A stretch of DNA of 64,000 nt from Aquisalimonas sp007126095 (GTDB lineage Bacteria > Pseudomonadota > Gammaproteobacteria > Nitrococcales > Aquisalimonadaceae): contig NZ_JBLWFT010000010.1 of assembly GCF_048323695.1 (NCBI RefSeq), positions 1 through 64,000 of the forward strand, given 5' to 3'. The notes below the pieces were generated by a model that ran no database searches, had not been told where the DNA came from, and saw only the letters and a list, made by a program, of their open reading frames with translations. Positions 49,923 to 58,850 of this stretch are shown here, piece after piece (positions within the stretch are counted from its first letter, which is position 1; every line of letters starts with the position of its first letter). Position numbers and translations under genes: made by a program.

Positions 49923-49948
49923 AAAAAACCCCGCCGGAGCGGGGTTTT
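49923..49948. terminator. Bidirectional rho-independent terminator
   Basis: CCCCGC (49929-49934) and GCGGGG (49939-49944) form a tight stem with loop CGGA, preceded by AAAAAA and followed by TTTT. It ends both the plus-strand envelope operon and the minus-strand sodA transcript. Confidence 0.88.
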
Positions 49949-49968
49949 CGGTCAGAACAAACTGTAGC

Positions 49969-50595
49969 TTACTTCGCTGCGGCGAACCGCTTGGCCACAT
50001 CGTCCCAATTCACCACGTTCCAGAACGCCGAGATGTAGTCCGGCCGACGGTTCTGGTAGTTGAGGTAGTAGGCGTGCTCCCACACGTCCAGACCCAGCAG
50101 CGGCGTTCCGGGAACCTCGGCGATGTCCTCCATCAGCGGGCTGTCCTGGTTCGGCGTGGAGGTGACGCGCAGCTTGCCGCTGCCGTCCAGCACCAGCCAG
50201 GCCCAGCCGGAACCGAACCGGCCCACGGCGGCGTTGCCGAACTCTTCCTTGAACGCATCCAGGCTGCCGAAGGCGCCCTTGATGGCATCGGCCAGCTCAC
50301 CGGACGGCTCGCCGCCGCCGTTCGGGCTCATCATCTGCCAGAACATGGTGTGGTTGGCGTGACCGCCACCATTGTTACGCACCGGCGTCTGGATGTCTGC
50401 CGGCAGGTCCTTGATGCGCTTGATCAGCTCGTTCACGGGCTTGGACGCGAGGTCCGGATGGCTCTCGACGGCCGCATTGAGCTTGGTCACGTAGGTGTTG
50501 TGGTGCTTGCCATGGTGGATCTCCATGGTCTTGGCATCAATGTGCGGCTCAAGCGCATTGTGCGCATAAGGGAGATCCGGAAGATCGTAAGCCAT
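49969..50595 (-). CDS. sodA: Superoxide dismutase, manganese-type (Mn/Fe family)
   Basis: A 208-residue cytoplasmic enzyme. Metal ligands lie in IHHGKHHNTYV, GGGHANHTMFWQMM and DVWEHAYYLNYQNRRPDYI. The stretch NNGGGHANH and the Gln in NQDSPLM match manganese-type enzymes; iron-type SodB would have NNAAQVWNH here. It removes superoxide. The gene is closed by the terminator at 49923. Confidence 0.93.
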   Translation of the reverse strand: MAYDLPDLPYAHNALEPHIDAKTMEIHHGKHHNTYVTKLNAAVESHPDLASKPVNELIKRIKDLPADIQTPVRNNGGGHANHTMFWQMMSPNGGGEPSGELADAIKGAFGSLDAFKEEFGNAAVGRFGSGWAWLVLDGSGKLRVTSTPNQDSPLMEDIAEVPGTPLLGLDVWEHAYYLNYQNRRPDYISAFWNVVNWDDVAKRFAAAK

Positions 50596-50743
50596 TGTGC
50601 TGCCTCCTTGGTTGCAAAAACGTCTGCAGCGCGATCGCGATGGCCGCGCCGCAATCGAATGCGGTTGTTATCGGGCGCTACCCAAGCACGTGCGGGCGGG
50701 CTCAGTCGTTTTCAACACCCCCGTATAGCACACCGCAACGACA

Positions 50744-50770
50744 AACGCCCCGACCAAGGAGCCAGGGCGT
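50744..50770 (-). terminator. Probable terminator of grxD
   Basis: Arms ACGCCC (50745-50750) and GGGCGT (50765-50770) with a 14-base loop, followed on the minus strand by GTTTGT. It lies 30 bases after the grxD stop. Confidence 0.5.
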
Positions 50771-50799
50771 CAATCGATCGATGCGCACAGACGGCCGTT

Positions 50800-51132
50800 T
50801 CAGGCGTCGCTGCGCGCCGCGCCGGCGTCCTGGACCAGCTTCTCCAGATCGCCGCTCTCATACATCTCGAGGATGATATCGCAGCCGCCCACAAGCTCGC
50901 CGTTGACGTAGAGCTGGGGAATGGTGGGCCAGTCGCCGAAATCCTTGATGCCCTGACGGATCCGCTCGTCTTCGAGCACGTTCACGTAGGCGAACTCCGC
51001 CTCACAGCCCGCCAGCGCCTGGGACGCCTTCATGGAGAAGCCGCACTGGGGGAACTGGGGCGTTCCCTTCATGAACAGAATCACCGGGTGGCTTTCCACC
51101 TGCTTCTTGATGGCTTCCTGAACCTCATCCAT
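50800..51132 (-). CDS. grxD: Monothiol glutaredoxin Grx4
   Basis: A 110-residue glutaredoxin. The CGFS motif is in KGTPQFPQCGFSMKASQALA (about residues 23-42), followed by WPTIPQLYVNGELVGGCDII, which binds glutathione. CGFS glutaredoxins carry 2Fe-2S clusters and deliver them in iron-sulfur assembly. GGTTCCAGGTAATG context gives a reasonable start at 51132. Confidence 0.95.
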   Translation of the reverse strand: MDEVQEAIKKQVESHPVILFMKGTPQFPQCGFSMKASQALAGCEAEFAYVNVLEDERIRQGIKDFGDWPTIPQLYVNGELVGGCDIILEMYESGDLEKLVQDAGAARSDA

Positions 51133-51358
51133 TACCTGGAACCTCTTTCGTCGTCGGGGCGCCGCCGGCCGCGTCTGCGCGACGAAGGCGTACGTCGTTA
51201 ATCATGTATCCAGTATACCCGTTGGTGATAGCCGTTGAAAACGGCGATAAGGCAGTCAAGGGTATGCCCGACACTCTGCGGGAGGTACGCTCACGCCATG
51301 CGGAGACCGCGCCACCGCGGCAACCGGATTCCGAACCATAGCAGACGAGACCAACAAC

Positions 51359-52708
51359 ATGACACGAAACCTTGACGATACCCTTGAACCCATCTTCCAG
51401 GACGTGCTGCGCCGCAACCCCGGCGAGGCGGAGTTCCATCAGGCCGTGCGCGAGGTGCTGGAGTCTCTGGGGCCGGTGCTGGTCAAGCACCCGGAGTTCG
51501 CCGAGCACAAGATCATTCAGCGCATCTGCGAGCCGGAGCGTCAGATCATCTTCCGCGTGCCCTGGCAGGACGACAACGGCGAGACCCACATCAACCGGGC
51601 ATTCCGGGTGCAGTTCAACAGTGCTCTGGGGCCCTACAAAGGGGGCATGCGCTTCCACCCGTCGGTATATCTAGGCATCGTCAAGTTCCTGGGCTTCGAG
51701 CAGGTCTTCAAGAACGCCCTCACGGGGCTGCCCATCGGCGGCGGCAAGGGCGGCAGCGACTTCGACCCCAAAGGCCGTTCCGATGCCGAGATCATGCGCT
51801 TCTGCCAGAGCCTGATGACGGAGATGTACCGTCATCTGGGGGAGTACACCGATGTGCCCGCCGGCGACATCGGTGTCGGCCAGCGGGAGGTGGGCTACCT
51901 GTTCGGCCAGTACAAGCGCATGACCAACCGCTACGAGTCCGGCGTGTTCACCGGCAAGGGGCTGGACTGGGGCGGTAGCCGCGCGCGCAAGGAAGCAACC
52001 GGGTTCGGCACGGTGTACTTCACGCGCGAAATGCTGCGCGCCCGCGGCACCGACCTGGAGGGCAAGACCTGCGTGGTCTCCGGCTCAGGGGATGTGGCCA
52101 TCCACGCCATCGAGAAGCTCCACGCCCTGGGCGCGAAGGTGATCGCCTGCTCCGACTCCACCGGCATGATCGTCGACGAGCACGGGCTGGAGCTCGACCG
52201 CATCCGCCGCATCAAGGAGGTGGAGCGCCGGCGCATCCACGTATACGCCGAGGAGCAGACGCGCGCGCGCTACATCAAGGGTGGCAGTGTGTGGTCGGTG
52301 CCCTGCGACGTGGCGCTGCCCTGCGCCACCCAGAACGAACTCAACGGGGAGGACGCGCGGCGCCTGGTGGAGAACGGCTGCATCGCGGTGGCCGAGGGCG
52401 CCAACATGCCCACCACGCCCGAGGGCATCAAGCTGTTCCGCGATGCCGGCATCGCCTACGGCCCCGGCAAGGCGGCCAACGCCGGCGGCGTTGCCACGAG
52501 CGCGCTGGAGATGCAGCAGAACGCCAGCCGCGACTCCTGGACGTTCCACCATACGGAGCAGCGGCTGGAGGAGATCATCTGCAACATCCACGGCAACTGC
52601 CACGATACCGCCGCCGAGTTCGGCGCGCCTGGCGACTACGTCACCGGCGCCAACATCGGCGGCTTCCTGAAGGTGGGGCACGCCATGGTGGCGCTGGGTC
52701 TCATCTGA
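51359..52708 (+). CDS. gdhA: Glutamate dehydrogenase, NADP-type hexameric
   Basis: A 449-residue enzyme that interconverts glutamate with 2-oxoglutarate and ammonia. Catalytic features include GPYKGGMRFHPSVYLGIVKF, LTGLPIGGGKGGSDFDPKG with the active-site lysine, and the dinucleotide fold GKTCVVSGSGDVAIHAIEKL. The length matches the short hexameric class of E. coli GdhA. Its last eight bases overlap the convergent PPDK-like gene. Confidence 0.95.
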   Translation: MTRNLDDTLEPIFQDVLRRNPGEAEFHQAVREVLESLGPVLVKHPEFAEHKIIQRICEPERQIIFRVPWQDDNGETHINRAFRVQFNSALGPYKGGMRFHPSVYLGIVKFLGFEQVFKNALTGLPIGGGKGGSDFDPKGRSDAEIMRFCQSLMTEMYRHLGEYTDVPAGDIGVGQREVGYLFGQYKRMTNRYESGVFTGKGLDWGGSRARKEATGFGTVYFTREMLRARGTDLEGKTCVVSGSGDVAIHAIEKLHALGAKVIACSDSTGMIVDEHGLELDRIRRIKEVERRRIHVYAEEQTRARYIKGGSVWSVPCDVALPCATQNELNGEDARRLVENGCIAVAEGANMPTTPEGIKLFRDAGIAYGPGKAANAGGVATSALEMQQNASRDSWTFHHTEQRLEEIICNIHGNCHDTAAEFGAPGDYVTGANIGGFLKVGHAMVALGLI

Positions 52709-55352
52709 CGGACTCCGCCGGGCCGCGCGGCGGCTGCTCTGCGGCCCGGCCGCAGAGCAGCTTGCGCGCGGCAACGTCCACCACCAGGCGCACGTCGGCG
52801 TCGCTGACGTCAAACACCTCCACGGTGGCGGCCGCTGCCGCACCCACTTCCACATCCCCGGGCAGTGGACACCGGCGGGCACCGGGCAACGCCTCCAGCC
52901 ATTGCGGCCGGTAGATCACGGTGTCGTCCGCCGCCGCCACCCCGGCGTAGACGATGCCCGCCTCCACCAGATCCTGAAAGAAGTGGGAGCCGTACGAGAG
53001 TTCCGGGATTCGGTCGTCGTCCATGTGCGCCAGCTCCACCAACGCCGCAACCCCCTGCAGATCGGCGAATCCCACCGGCACGCCCAGCGCGGGCGTGGAG
53101 CTGCCCCAGCGGCCCGGCCCGATTAGCAGCGTGCCCCGCGGTGTCACCGGGGCCTCACGGTTGATCGCCCCCACCAGACGCGCCACCGCGTATTGCCCCT
53201 CCGTGTCGAGCTGGCGGTAGCGCTGGCCGTTGACCCGCACGATGCGCGCAATGGGTATGTCTGCCGCCGGCCCCATGAAGTGGCGATCCAGCGCGAGAAA
53301 GACATCGTCCACAGCGCGAGCAGCGGCATCCGCGCCCCCTGCGGGCATGGCAGGGACGGCCGGTGACGGGAGTGGGCGGCACTGTACGACGCTGCAGGTC
53401 AAGGCCTGCTCATCATCGCAGTGAAGGGTGAACTCGACCTCCACGGGATGCGCGTAGGCTCGCTCCAGCGTCTGCAGCAGCGAGCGCAGCATGGCCGCGA
53501 AGGGGGTGCGCCGCAGCAGCGGGTCGAAGGTCAGCCGCCAGACGGCCTGCTCCGCTCCCAGGGCACGCGCGGCCTGCTCCGACTCCCGATCACGCTCGGC
53601 CAGCAGCCCCAGGGGCAGCGACGGCGCCTGCACCGCGATGTCCGCGAGCGGGCGGGTGGAGACACCTTCCTCTCCGAGATCGAGCACATCCAGCGCCCGC
53701 TGGGTTGCCCCGTACATGGCGTCGCGCTCGGCGAAAGGGTGGCGCTCGGGCTGGTCCAGGGCCACCAGACGCACGTCGTCGTCGGCAACGCGATCAACGG
53801 CGCGGGTACCCAGCCCGGCAACCAGGCGCACCATGCCCGCGGCAGGGTCCATGTCGGGGGACCACGGAAACAGGTTGCGCGAGACGGCGACACCGGCTGC
53901 GTCGGGGCAATACAGTTGCCCGTGGAAACGTCCGTTGACACGCTGCACCAGCAACGCCATGGGCTCCTCGCGATCCTCCAGGCCGCGCTCGCGGCGGTAA
54001 CTGCGGGCATCCGGGTGCATGGTCGAGGCGTACACGACGCGAATGGCGTCTTCGAGCTGCGCCAGGCGCTCCTCCGGGCTACCACGGTTGATGCGGAAGA
54101 CGCTGGCGTACTTACCGGCGAACGCGTTACCGAAGCCATCTTCCAGCAGGCTGCTGGAACGCACCAGAATCGGATACTGGCCGTAGTGGTCCAGCACCCG
54201 CTCCAGCTGATGGCGCACCTCTTCCGGAATCTCGCCGTCGCGCAGCGCGTCGTGGAGTGCCCGCGCCTCGGCTTCGTCGCCGAGCCCGTGGCGCTGGCGC
54301 ATGAGCCGGTGCCACAGGCCGTTGTGCACCACGTAGGCGTAATAGACGTCGGCGCCGACATACCAGGAGTCGTGCGGGTCCAGTGCGGCACCCCACGTCT
54401 TCGGCGCCTCCTGCAGCAGAATGGCGCGGGCCAGCAGCATGCCCACTGCCTTGCCACCCAGGCGGCCGCTGCCTACCATGCGATCGCGGATGGACACCAG
54501 ATCTGCCAGTCCCAGATAGCGGCGGGCCAGAGCCAGGATGCGCGTGTCGCGGCCGACCAGCACAGCCAGCGCCTGCTCCCGAACGGATTCGGCCTCTTCG
54601 GCGTAACCGTCGGTGTCCATACAGGCAGCGACACGCAGAAACAGGCGATCCCAGGCATCCAGTACGCGCTGCTGCTCCTGCTGGCGCTGCTCCTGCTCCC
54701 ACTCTGCCTGTAGCCGCGTCACCTCTCGGCTGTCAGTCACGGGCATGAAGTGCTCGCCGTCCTCCCGGTGCGGCAGAAACAGCGTGGGGGTCCGGCGGCC
54801 GCTGACCTTCACCGGCTGCAAATGCACGCCCCCGCAGCCGGTACGCACGTCGATCATTACCTGTGTGGTGCGACGGATTCGCGCCACCGTCGTATGCGAG
54901 TGGCGGGCCGGATCCAGCGCGAAGTACGCCACTGTTGCCAGGTCCCGCAACTGCGGGCAGACCACACGGAAGAAAGTGCCGACCATCACGTCGGTTGCCC
55001 AAGCGTCGAGCAGATCCGACAGGGGATCGCAGACGTAGAACGCCCCGTGACCGTGGGCATTGATCAGCTCATGCACCTGCCGGGTAAAGGGCTCGAAACC
55101 ACCACCGGGATCCACTGCGACGGTCTCGACGCCCGTCAGCGCCGGAAGCACCGGTGCCTGTCCACCGTAGCGCAGGTAGAACACGCGCCGGCCTGTCGCG
55201 TATCCCGCCTCGGCAAAGGCCAGCGCGTAGCGACGGTAGTCATCCAAACGCGATGTACGCCAGACCACGTTGTCCCCGAGACGCAGCCCGTCCAGCACGC
55301 CGTCAAGCCCCACACGCCCGCTGGAAACCCAGTCCCGTGCCCGCTGCTCCAT
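52701..55352 (-). CDS. KaiC-like domain fused to PPDK N-terminal (PEP/pyruvate-binding) domain
   Basis: An 883-residue cytoplasmic protein. Residues about 15-175 resemble a KaiC/RecA core (GLDGVLDGLRLGDNVVWRTS, GRRVFYLRYGG) but the Walker A P-loop is absent. About 280-680 is a pyruvate-phosphate-dikinase-type ATP-grasp domain, with GSGRLGGKAVGMLLARAIL, YPILVRSSSLLEDGFGNAFA, GKYASVF and CSVVQCRPLPSP. The C-terminal part has LLIGPGRWGSSTPALGVPVG and PELSYGSHFFQDLVEAG, known from stand-alone relatives. There is no phosphohistidine swivel domain and no PEP-binding barrel, so it is not a PEP synthase. The third of three in-frame starts, ATG 55352, has the best-spaced GGGGAG. Function unknown. Confidence 0.75.
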   Translation of the reverse strand: MEQRARDWVSSGRVGLDGVLDGLRLGDNVVWRTSRLDDYRRYALAFAEAGYATGRRVFYLRYGGQAPVLPALTGVETVAVDPGGGFEPFTRQVHELINAHGHGAFYVCDPLSDLLDAWATDVMVGTFFRVVCPQLRDLATVAYFALDPARHSHTTVARIRRTTQVMIDVRTGCGGVHLQPVKVSGRRTPTLFLPHREDGEHFMPVTDSREVTRLQAEWEQEQRQQEQQRVLDAWDRLFLRVAACMDTDGYAEEAESVREQALAVLVGRDTRILALARRYLGLADLVSIRDRMVGSGRLGGKAVGMLLARAILLQEAPKTWGAALDPHDSWYVGADVYYAYVVHNGLWHRLMRQRHGLGDEAEARALHDALRDGEIPEEVRHQLERVLDHYGQYPILVRSSSLLEDGFGNAFAGKYASVFRINRGSPEERLAQLEDAIRVVYASTMHPDARSYRRERGLEDREEPMALLVQRVNGRFHGQLYCPDAAGVAVSRNLFPWSPDMDPAAGMVRLVAGLGTRAVDRVADDDVRLVALDQPERHPFAERDAMYGATQRALDVLDLGEEGVSTRPLADIAVQAPSLPLGLLAERDRESEQAARALGAEQAVWRLTFDPLLRRTPFAAMLRSLLQTLERAYAHPVEVEFTLHCDDEQALTCSVVQCRPLPSPAVPAMPAGGADAAARAVDDVFLALDRHFMGPAADIPIARIVRVNGQRYRQLDTEGQYAVARLVGAINREAPVTPRGTLLIGPGRWGSSTPALGVPVGFADLQGVAALVELAHMDDDRIPELSYGSHFFQDLVEAGIVYAGVAAADDTVIYRPQWLEALPGARRCPLPGDVEVGAAAAATVEVFDVSDADVRLVVDVAARKLLCGRAAEQPPRGPAESVR

Positions 55353-55430
55353 CATCACTCCCCGCAGTCATCGCCCGCCAGGCACCATGCCACATCGGGT
55401 CGTATGCACCCACCTGTCACAGCCAGTTCC

Positions 55431-55459
55431 TTGCCGCAGCGCCGACCCGTTCCTATAAT
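55431..55459 (+). promoter_or_regulatory. Sigma70 promoter for argD-argF-chrA
   Basis: TTGCCG at 55431-55436 and a perfect TATAAT at 55454-55459 are separated by 17 bases, the ideal spacing. It is the best promoter match in the window and would start transcription near 55466, about 80 bases before the argD ATG. Confidence 0.75.
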
Positions 55460-55469
55460 CGGCACCTCA

Positions 55470-55532
55470 GGCAGTCTCCGTCGGGATGCCGCCGCACATG
55501 CGGCTCCTTCGGCGCTGCCTTTTTTCTTTTTT
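55470..55532 (+). terminator. Terminator-like hairpin in the argD leader, possible attenuator
   Basis: Between the promoter and the argD start, GGCAG (55470-55474) can pair with CTGCC (55515-55519), with an inner stem GCCGC (55491-55495)/GCGGC (55500-55504), and a run of T6-C-T6 follows at 55520-55532. The order promoter, hairpin, T-tract, ribosome site, start codon is the arrangement of transcription attenuation. The outer stem is imperfect, so folding should be calculated. Confidence 0.55.
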
Positions 55533-55546
55533 GCGGGACACCTGCC

Positions 55547-56728
55547 ATGAACCATGGACTGATGCAGACCTACGGCCGGCTGCCCGTGCGCTTCCAGCGC
55601 GGCAGCGGCGCCTGGCTTTGGGACGACAATGACAACGCCTATCTGGACGCCCTGAGCGGGATCGCCGTGTGCGGCCTGGGCCATGCCCACCCGCGCGTCA
55701 CAGCTGCCCTGCAGAAGCAGGCGGAGACCCTGCTGCACACCTCCAACCTCTACGGCGTCCCGCTGCAGGAGCAGCTGGCCGAGGCCCTGTGCGCGCGCAC
55801 GGCCATGAACAGTGTGTTCTTCTGCAATTCCGGCGCCGAAGCCAATGAGGCCGCCATCAAGCTGGCGCGGCTTCACGGGGCGAACCGGCAGATCACCGAA
55901 CCGAAGATCCTGGTGATGGAGAACGCCTTCCACGGGCGCACCCTCGCCGCCCTCGCGGCCACCGGCAACACCAGGGCCCAGGAGGGATTCGGGCCATTGC
56001 CGGCCGGGTTCATCCGCGTCCCCTACAACGACCTCTCGGCAATCGACGCCGCTGCGGCGGCGCATGACGGCATCGTTGCAATCCTGGCGGAGCCCATCCA
56101 GGGGGAAGGCGGCGTGCGCGTGCCGGATGCCGGCTACCTCCAGGCCCTGCGCGAGCGGTGCGACGCCCGCGGCTGGCTGCTCATGCTGGATGAAGTGCAG
56201 ACCGGCGTCGGCCGCACTGGCGCCTGGCTGGCCAGCCAGCACGAGAACGTGATCCCCGATGTGCTCACCCTGGCGAAAGGGCTGGGCAACGGGGTGCCCA
56301 TCGGCGCGTGTCTGGCCCGCGGCGCGGCAGCCGAGGTGCTTGGCCCGGGCAGCCACGGCTCCACCTTCGGCGGCAATCCACTGGCCGCCAGTGCTGCACT
56401 GGCGGTCATCGAGGCGCTGGACGCCGATGGCCTGCTGGCGCGGGCGGAAGCGCTCGGCGAGCGCCTGCAGCGCCGCTTCCGCGATGCACTGGCCAGCGAG
56501 CCCGCGGTTATGGACATCCGCGGCCGCGGACTGATGCTCGCCATCGAGCTGGACCGCCCGTGCGGCGATCTGGTCAAGCGGGCCCTGGACGATCACTTAC
56601 TGATCAACGTCACGGCACAGTCGGTGATCCGGCTGCTGCCGCCCTTGATCATTTCCGATGACGAGGCCGACCGGATCGGCGATCAGGTGATCGCTCTCAT
56701 CCGCGACTTCGTCAACGACGCGAGGTAA
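55547..56728 (+). CDS. argD: Acetylornithine aminotransferase
   Basis: A 393-residue PLP enzyme of arginine synthesis (acetylornithine to N-acetylglutamate semialdehyde). Features are LDALSGIAVCGLGHAHPRVT, FFCNSGAEANEAAIKLAR, ENAFHGRTLAALAATGN, LMLDEVQTGVGRTG and the PLP lysine in TLAKGLGNGVPIGACLA. Succinyldiaminopimelate transamination is a common second activity. Start ATG 55547; argF follows after four bases. Confidence 0.94.
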   Translation: MNHGLMQTYGRLPVRFQRGSGAWLWDDNDNAYLDALSGIAVCGLGHAHPRVTAALQKQAETLLHTSNLYGVPLQEQLAEALCARTAMNSVFFCNSGAEANEAAIKLARLHGANRQITEPKILVMENAFHGRTLAALAATGNTRAQEGFGPLPAGFIRVPYNDLSAIDAAAAAHDGIVAILAEPIQGEGGVRVPDAGYLQALRERCDARGWLLMLDEVQTGVGRTGAWLASQHENVIPDVLTLAKGLGNGVPIGACLARGAAAEVLGPGSHGSTFGGNPLAASAALAVIEALDADGLLARAEALGERLQRRFRDALASEPAVMDIRGRGLMLAIELDRPCGDLVKRALDDHLLINVTAQSVIRLLPPLIISDDEADRIGDQVIALIRDFVNDAR

Positions 56729-56732
56729 CGCC

Positions 56733-57641
56733 ATGACCGCCGGTCATTTTCTCACCCTGCGGGATTTCACCCCGGACGCCCTGCACCAGCTCATCCGCCG
56801 CGCGCGGGACCTGAAGGCGCTGCGCGAGCGCGGCGAGCTGCACGAACCGCTGCGCGGCAAGGTGCTCGGCATGGTGTTCGAGAAGTCGTCCACCCGCACC
56901 CGAGTCTCCTTCGAGGCGGGCATGAACCAGCTCGGCGGCAGCGCCATCTTCCTCAGCCCCCGGGACAGTCAGCTCGGACGCGGCGAACCGGTGGAGGACA
57001 CCGCGCGGGTGCTCTCGCGCATGGTCGACGCTGTCATGATCCGGACATTCGCCCACGACACACTGGAGCGGTTTGCGGCCTACTCCGCCGTACCGGTGAT
57101 CAACGGGCTGTCGGACAGCTTCCACCCGTGTCAGCTGCTGGCGGACATCCAGACCTTCGTGGAGCACCGCGGCAGCATCCAGGGGCGTACGGTGGCGTGG
57201 ATCGGTGATGGCAACAACATGTGTCACTCCTACATCAACGCAGCCGCACTGTTCGACTTCCAGCTGCGCATCGGCTGCCCGGAAGGCTTCGACCCGGACC
57301 CGGACATCGTGGCCACAGCGCCGGAGCGCGTCTCCGTCCACCGTGAACCGGCAGAAGCCGTTGCCGGTGCGGATCTGGTGGTGACCGACGTCTGGGCCAG
57401 CATGGGCCAGGAGGAAGAACAGAAACGCCGGGAGCTGGCGTTTGCGCCCTACCGCGTCACTGCGGCACTGATGGCAGCGGCGGCGGACGACGCGCTGTTC
57501 ATGCACTGCCTGCCCGCCCACCGCGGCGAGGAAGTGGACGCCGACGTCATCGACGGGCCGCAGTCGGTGGTCTGGGATGAGGCGGAGAACCGCCTGCATG
57601 CACAGAAGGCACTGCTGGAACAGCTCATGCTGAAGGAGTAA
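56733..57641 (+). CDS. argF: Ornithine carbamoyltransferase
   Basis: A 302-residue enzyme making citrulline. The carbamoyl-phosphate motif is KSSTRTRVSFEAGMNQLGG (about residues 50-68), the second binding site HPCQLLADIQT, and the ornithine site has the cysteine loop MHCLPAHRGEEV. It lies four bases after argD and two before chrA, so the three genes form one operon. Together with argG at 41346 it completes the late arginine path apart from argH. Confidence 0.95.
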   Translation: MTAGHFLTLRDFTPDALHQLIRRARDLKALRERGELHEPLRGKVLGMVFEKSSTRTRVSFEAGMNQLGGSAIFLSPRDSQLGRGEPVEDTARVLSRMVDAVMIRTFAHDTLERFAAYSAVPVINGLSDSFHPCQLLADIQTFVEHRGSIQGRTVAWIGDGNNMCHSYINAAALFDFQLRIGCPEGFDPDPDIVATAPERVSVHREPAEAVAGADLVVTDVWASMGQEEEQKRRELAFAPYRVTAALMAAAADDALFMHCLPAHRGEEVDADVIDGPQSVVWDEAENRLHAQKALLEQLMLKE

Positions 57642-57643
57642 CC

Positions 57644-58849
57644 ATGGGCCTGGGACCGGAAGTACGGCGCCGCTCGGCGCTGGAGGTCTTTCTGGTCTTT
57701 CTCGGCCTGGGCCTGAGCTCCTTCGGTGGGCCTGTCGCCCATCTCGGCTATTACCGCGAGGCGCTGGTCCAGCGGCGCCAGTGGCTGAGCGACCAGCAGT
57801 ACGGCCAGATCGTCGCCCTGTGCCAGTTCCTTCCCGGCCCCAGCAGCAGCCAGGTGGGCCAGGCCATCGGCCTGGTTCGCGCCGGCCTTCCCGGGCTCTT
57901 CGGGGCCTGGCTCGGTTTCACCCTCCCCTCCGCCATCATCATGATTGGCCTGGCCGTCGCTCTCGGCACCGCAGGGCCAGAGGCGCTGACAGGCGCCGGC
58001 TGGCTACACGGCCTGAAACTGGCCGCAGTGGCGGTGGTGGCTCAGGCGGTGATCAACATGGCACGCTCGCTGGCGCCGGACTGGCAGCGGGCGTTGATCG
58101 TGGTGGCAGCCACCGCCGTGGCACTGGTCTGGGCCCACCCGCTCGGCCAGGTCTCGGCCCTGATCATTGGCGGGCTGCTGGCATTCGTGCTGCCCATGCA
58201 GGCGCAGGCCACGGCCACCGCCGGCGGCCTCGAAATCCCGCTCGGCCGACGGACCGCCAACATCAGCCTGTTGCTGTTCTTCGGCGCCCTGGGCGGCCTG
58301 CCGCTGCTGGCCGCACTCTTTCCCGGTGGCCTCACCGGCCTGATCGACGGCGTCTTCCGTGCCGGATCGCTCGTGTTCGGTGGCGGGCATGTGGTACTGC
58401 CACTGCTGGAGCGGGAAGTGGCCGCTCCAGCAGGGGTCGACAGCAGCAGCTTCCTGGCAGGCTACGGTGTGGCACAGGCGCTGCCGGGGCCGCTGTTCAG
58501 CTTTGCCGGCTACCTGGGGGCCGAGGCGCAGCCGCACATGCCCATCATCGGTGGCATTATCGCGATCATCGCCATCTTCCTGCCTGGCACGCTGCTGCTG
58601 GTGGGCGTCCTTCCGTGGTGGGGCCGAATCAGTGGCGTCGCCACGATCCGGCGCGCCGTCGCTGGCGTGAACGCCGGCGTCGTCGGCCTGCTGGCGGCCA
58701 TACTCTGGGACCCGGTGATCCGTATCGGCATCACCGGGCTGACCGAATTCGCCATTGCCGCCGTCGCCTTCGGCCTGCTCATGGGCACACGGTTTCCGGT
58801 CTACCTGCTGGTGCCGGCGTGCGCCGCCGCGGGGTGGCTACTGCTGTAA
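57644..58849 (+). CDS. chrA: Chromate transporter, ChrA (long, bidomain CHR family)
   Basis: A 401-residue membrane protein with about 10-12 helices. The two CHR domains each show their signature: SSFGGPVAHLGYYREALVQR with LCQFLPGPSSSQVGQAIGL in the first, and LVFGGGHVVLPLLEREV with QALPGPLFSFAGYLG in the second. ChrA exports chromate, usually giving chromate resistance. Operon position behind argF is unusual and may reflect insertion at the operon end. Its stop is adjacent to the convergent lipoprotein gene. Confidence 0.92.
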   Translation: MGLGPEVRRRSALEVFLVFLGLGLSSFGGPVAHLGYYREALVQRRQWLSDQQYGQIVALCQFLPGPSSSQVGQAIGLVRAGLPGLFGAWLGFTLPSAIIMIGLAVALGTAGPEALTGAGWLHGLKLAAVAVVAQAVINMARSLAPDWQRALIVVAATAVALVWAHPLGQVSALIIGGLLAFVLPMQAQATATAGGLEIPLGRRTANISLLLFFGALGGLPLLAALFPGGLTGLIDGVFRAGSLVFGGGHVVLPLLEREVAAPAGVDSSSFLAGYGVAQALPGPLFSFAGYLGAEAQPHMPIIGGIIAIIAIFLPGTLLLVGVLPWWGRISGVATIRRAVAGVNAGVVGLLAAILWDPVIRIGITGLTEFAIAAVAFGLLMGTRFPVYLLVPACAAAGWLLL

Positions 58850-58850
58850 G

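Noticed and set aside
49969..50595. Iron superoxide dismutase SodB
   Set aside because: NNGGGHANH and NQDSPLM are the manganese-type signatures; the iron-type NNAAQVWNH is absent.
55486..55644. Arginine leader peptide gene before argD
   Set aside because: The frame has Arg codons at the hairpin but no good ribosome site, and CGN codons are common in shifted frames of GC-rich DNA. The codons sit on the 3' side of the hairpin rather than before it. Kept only as a remark.
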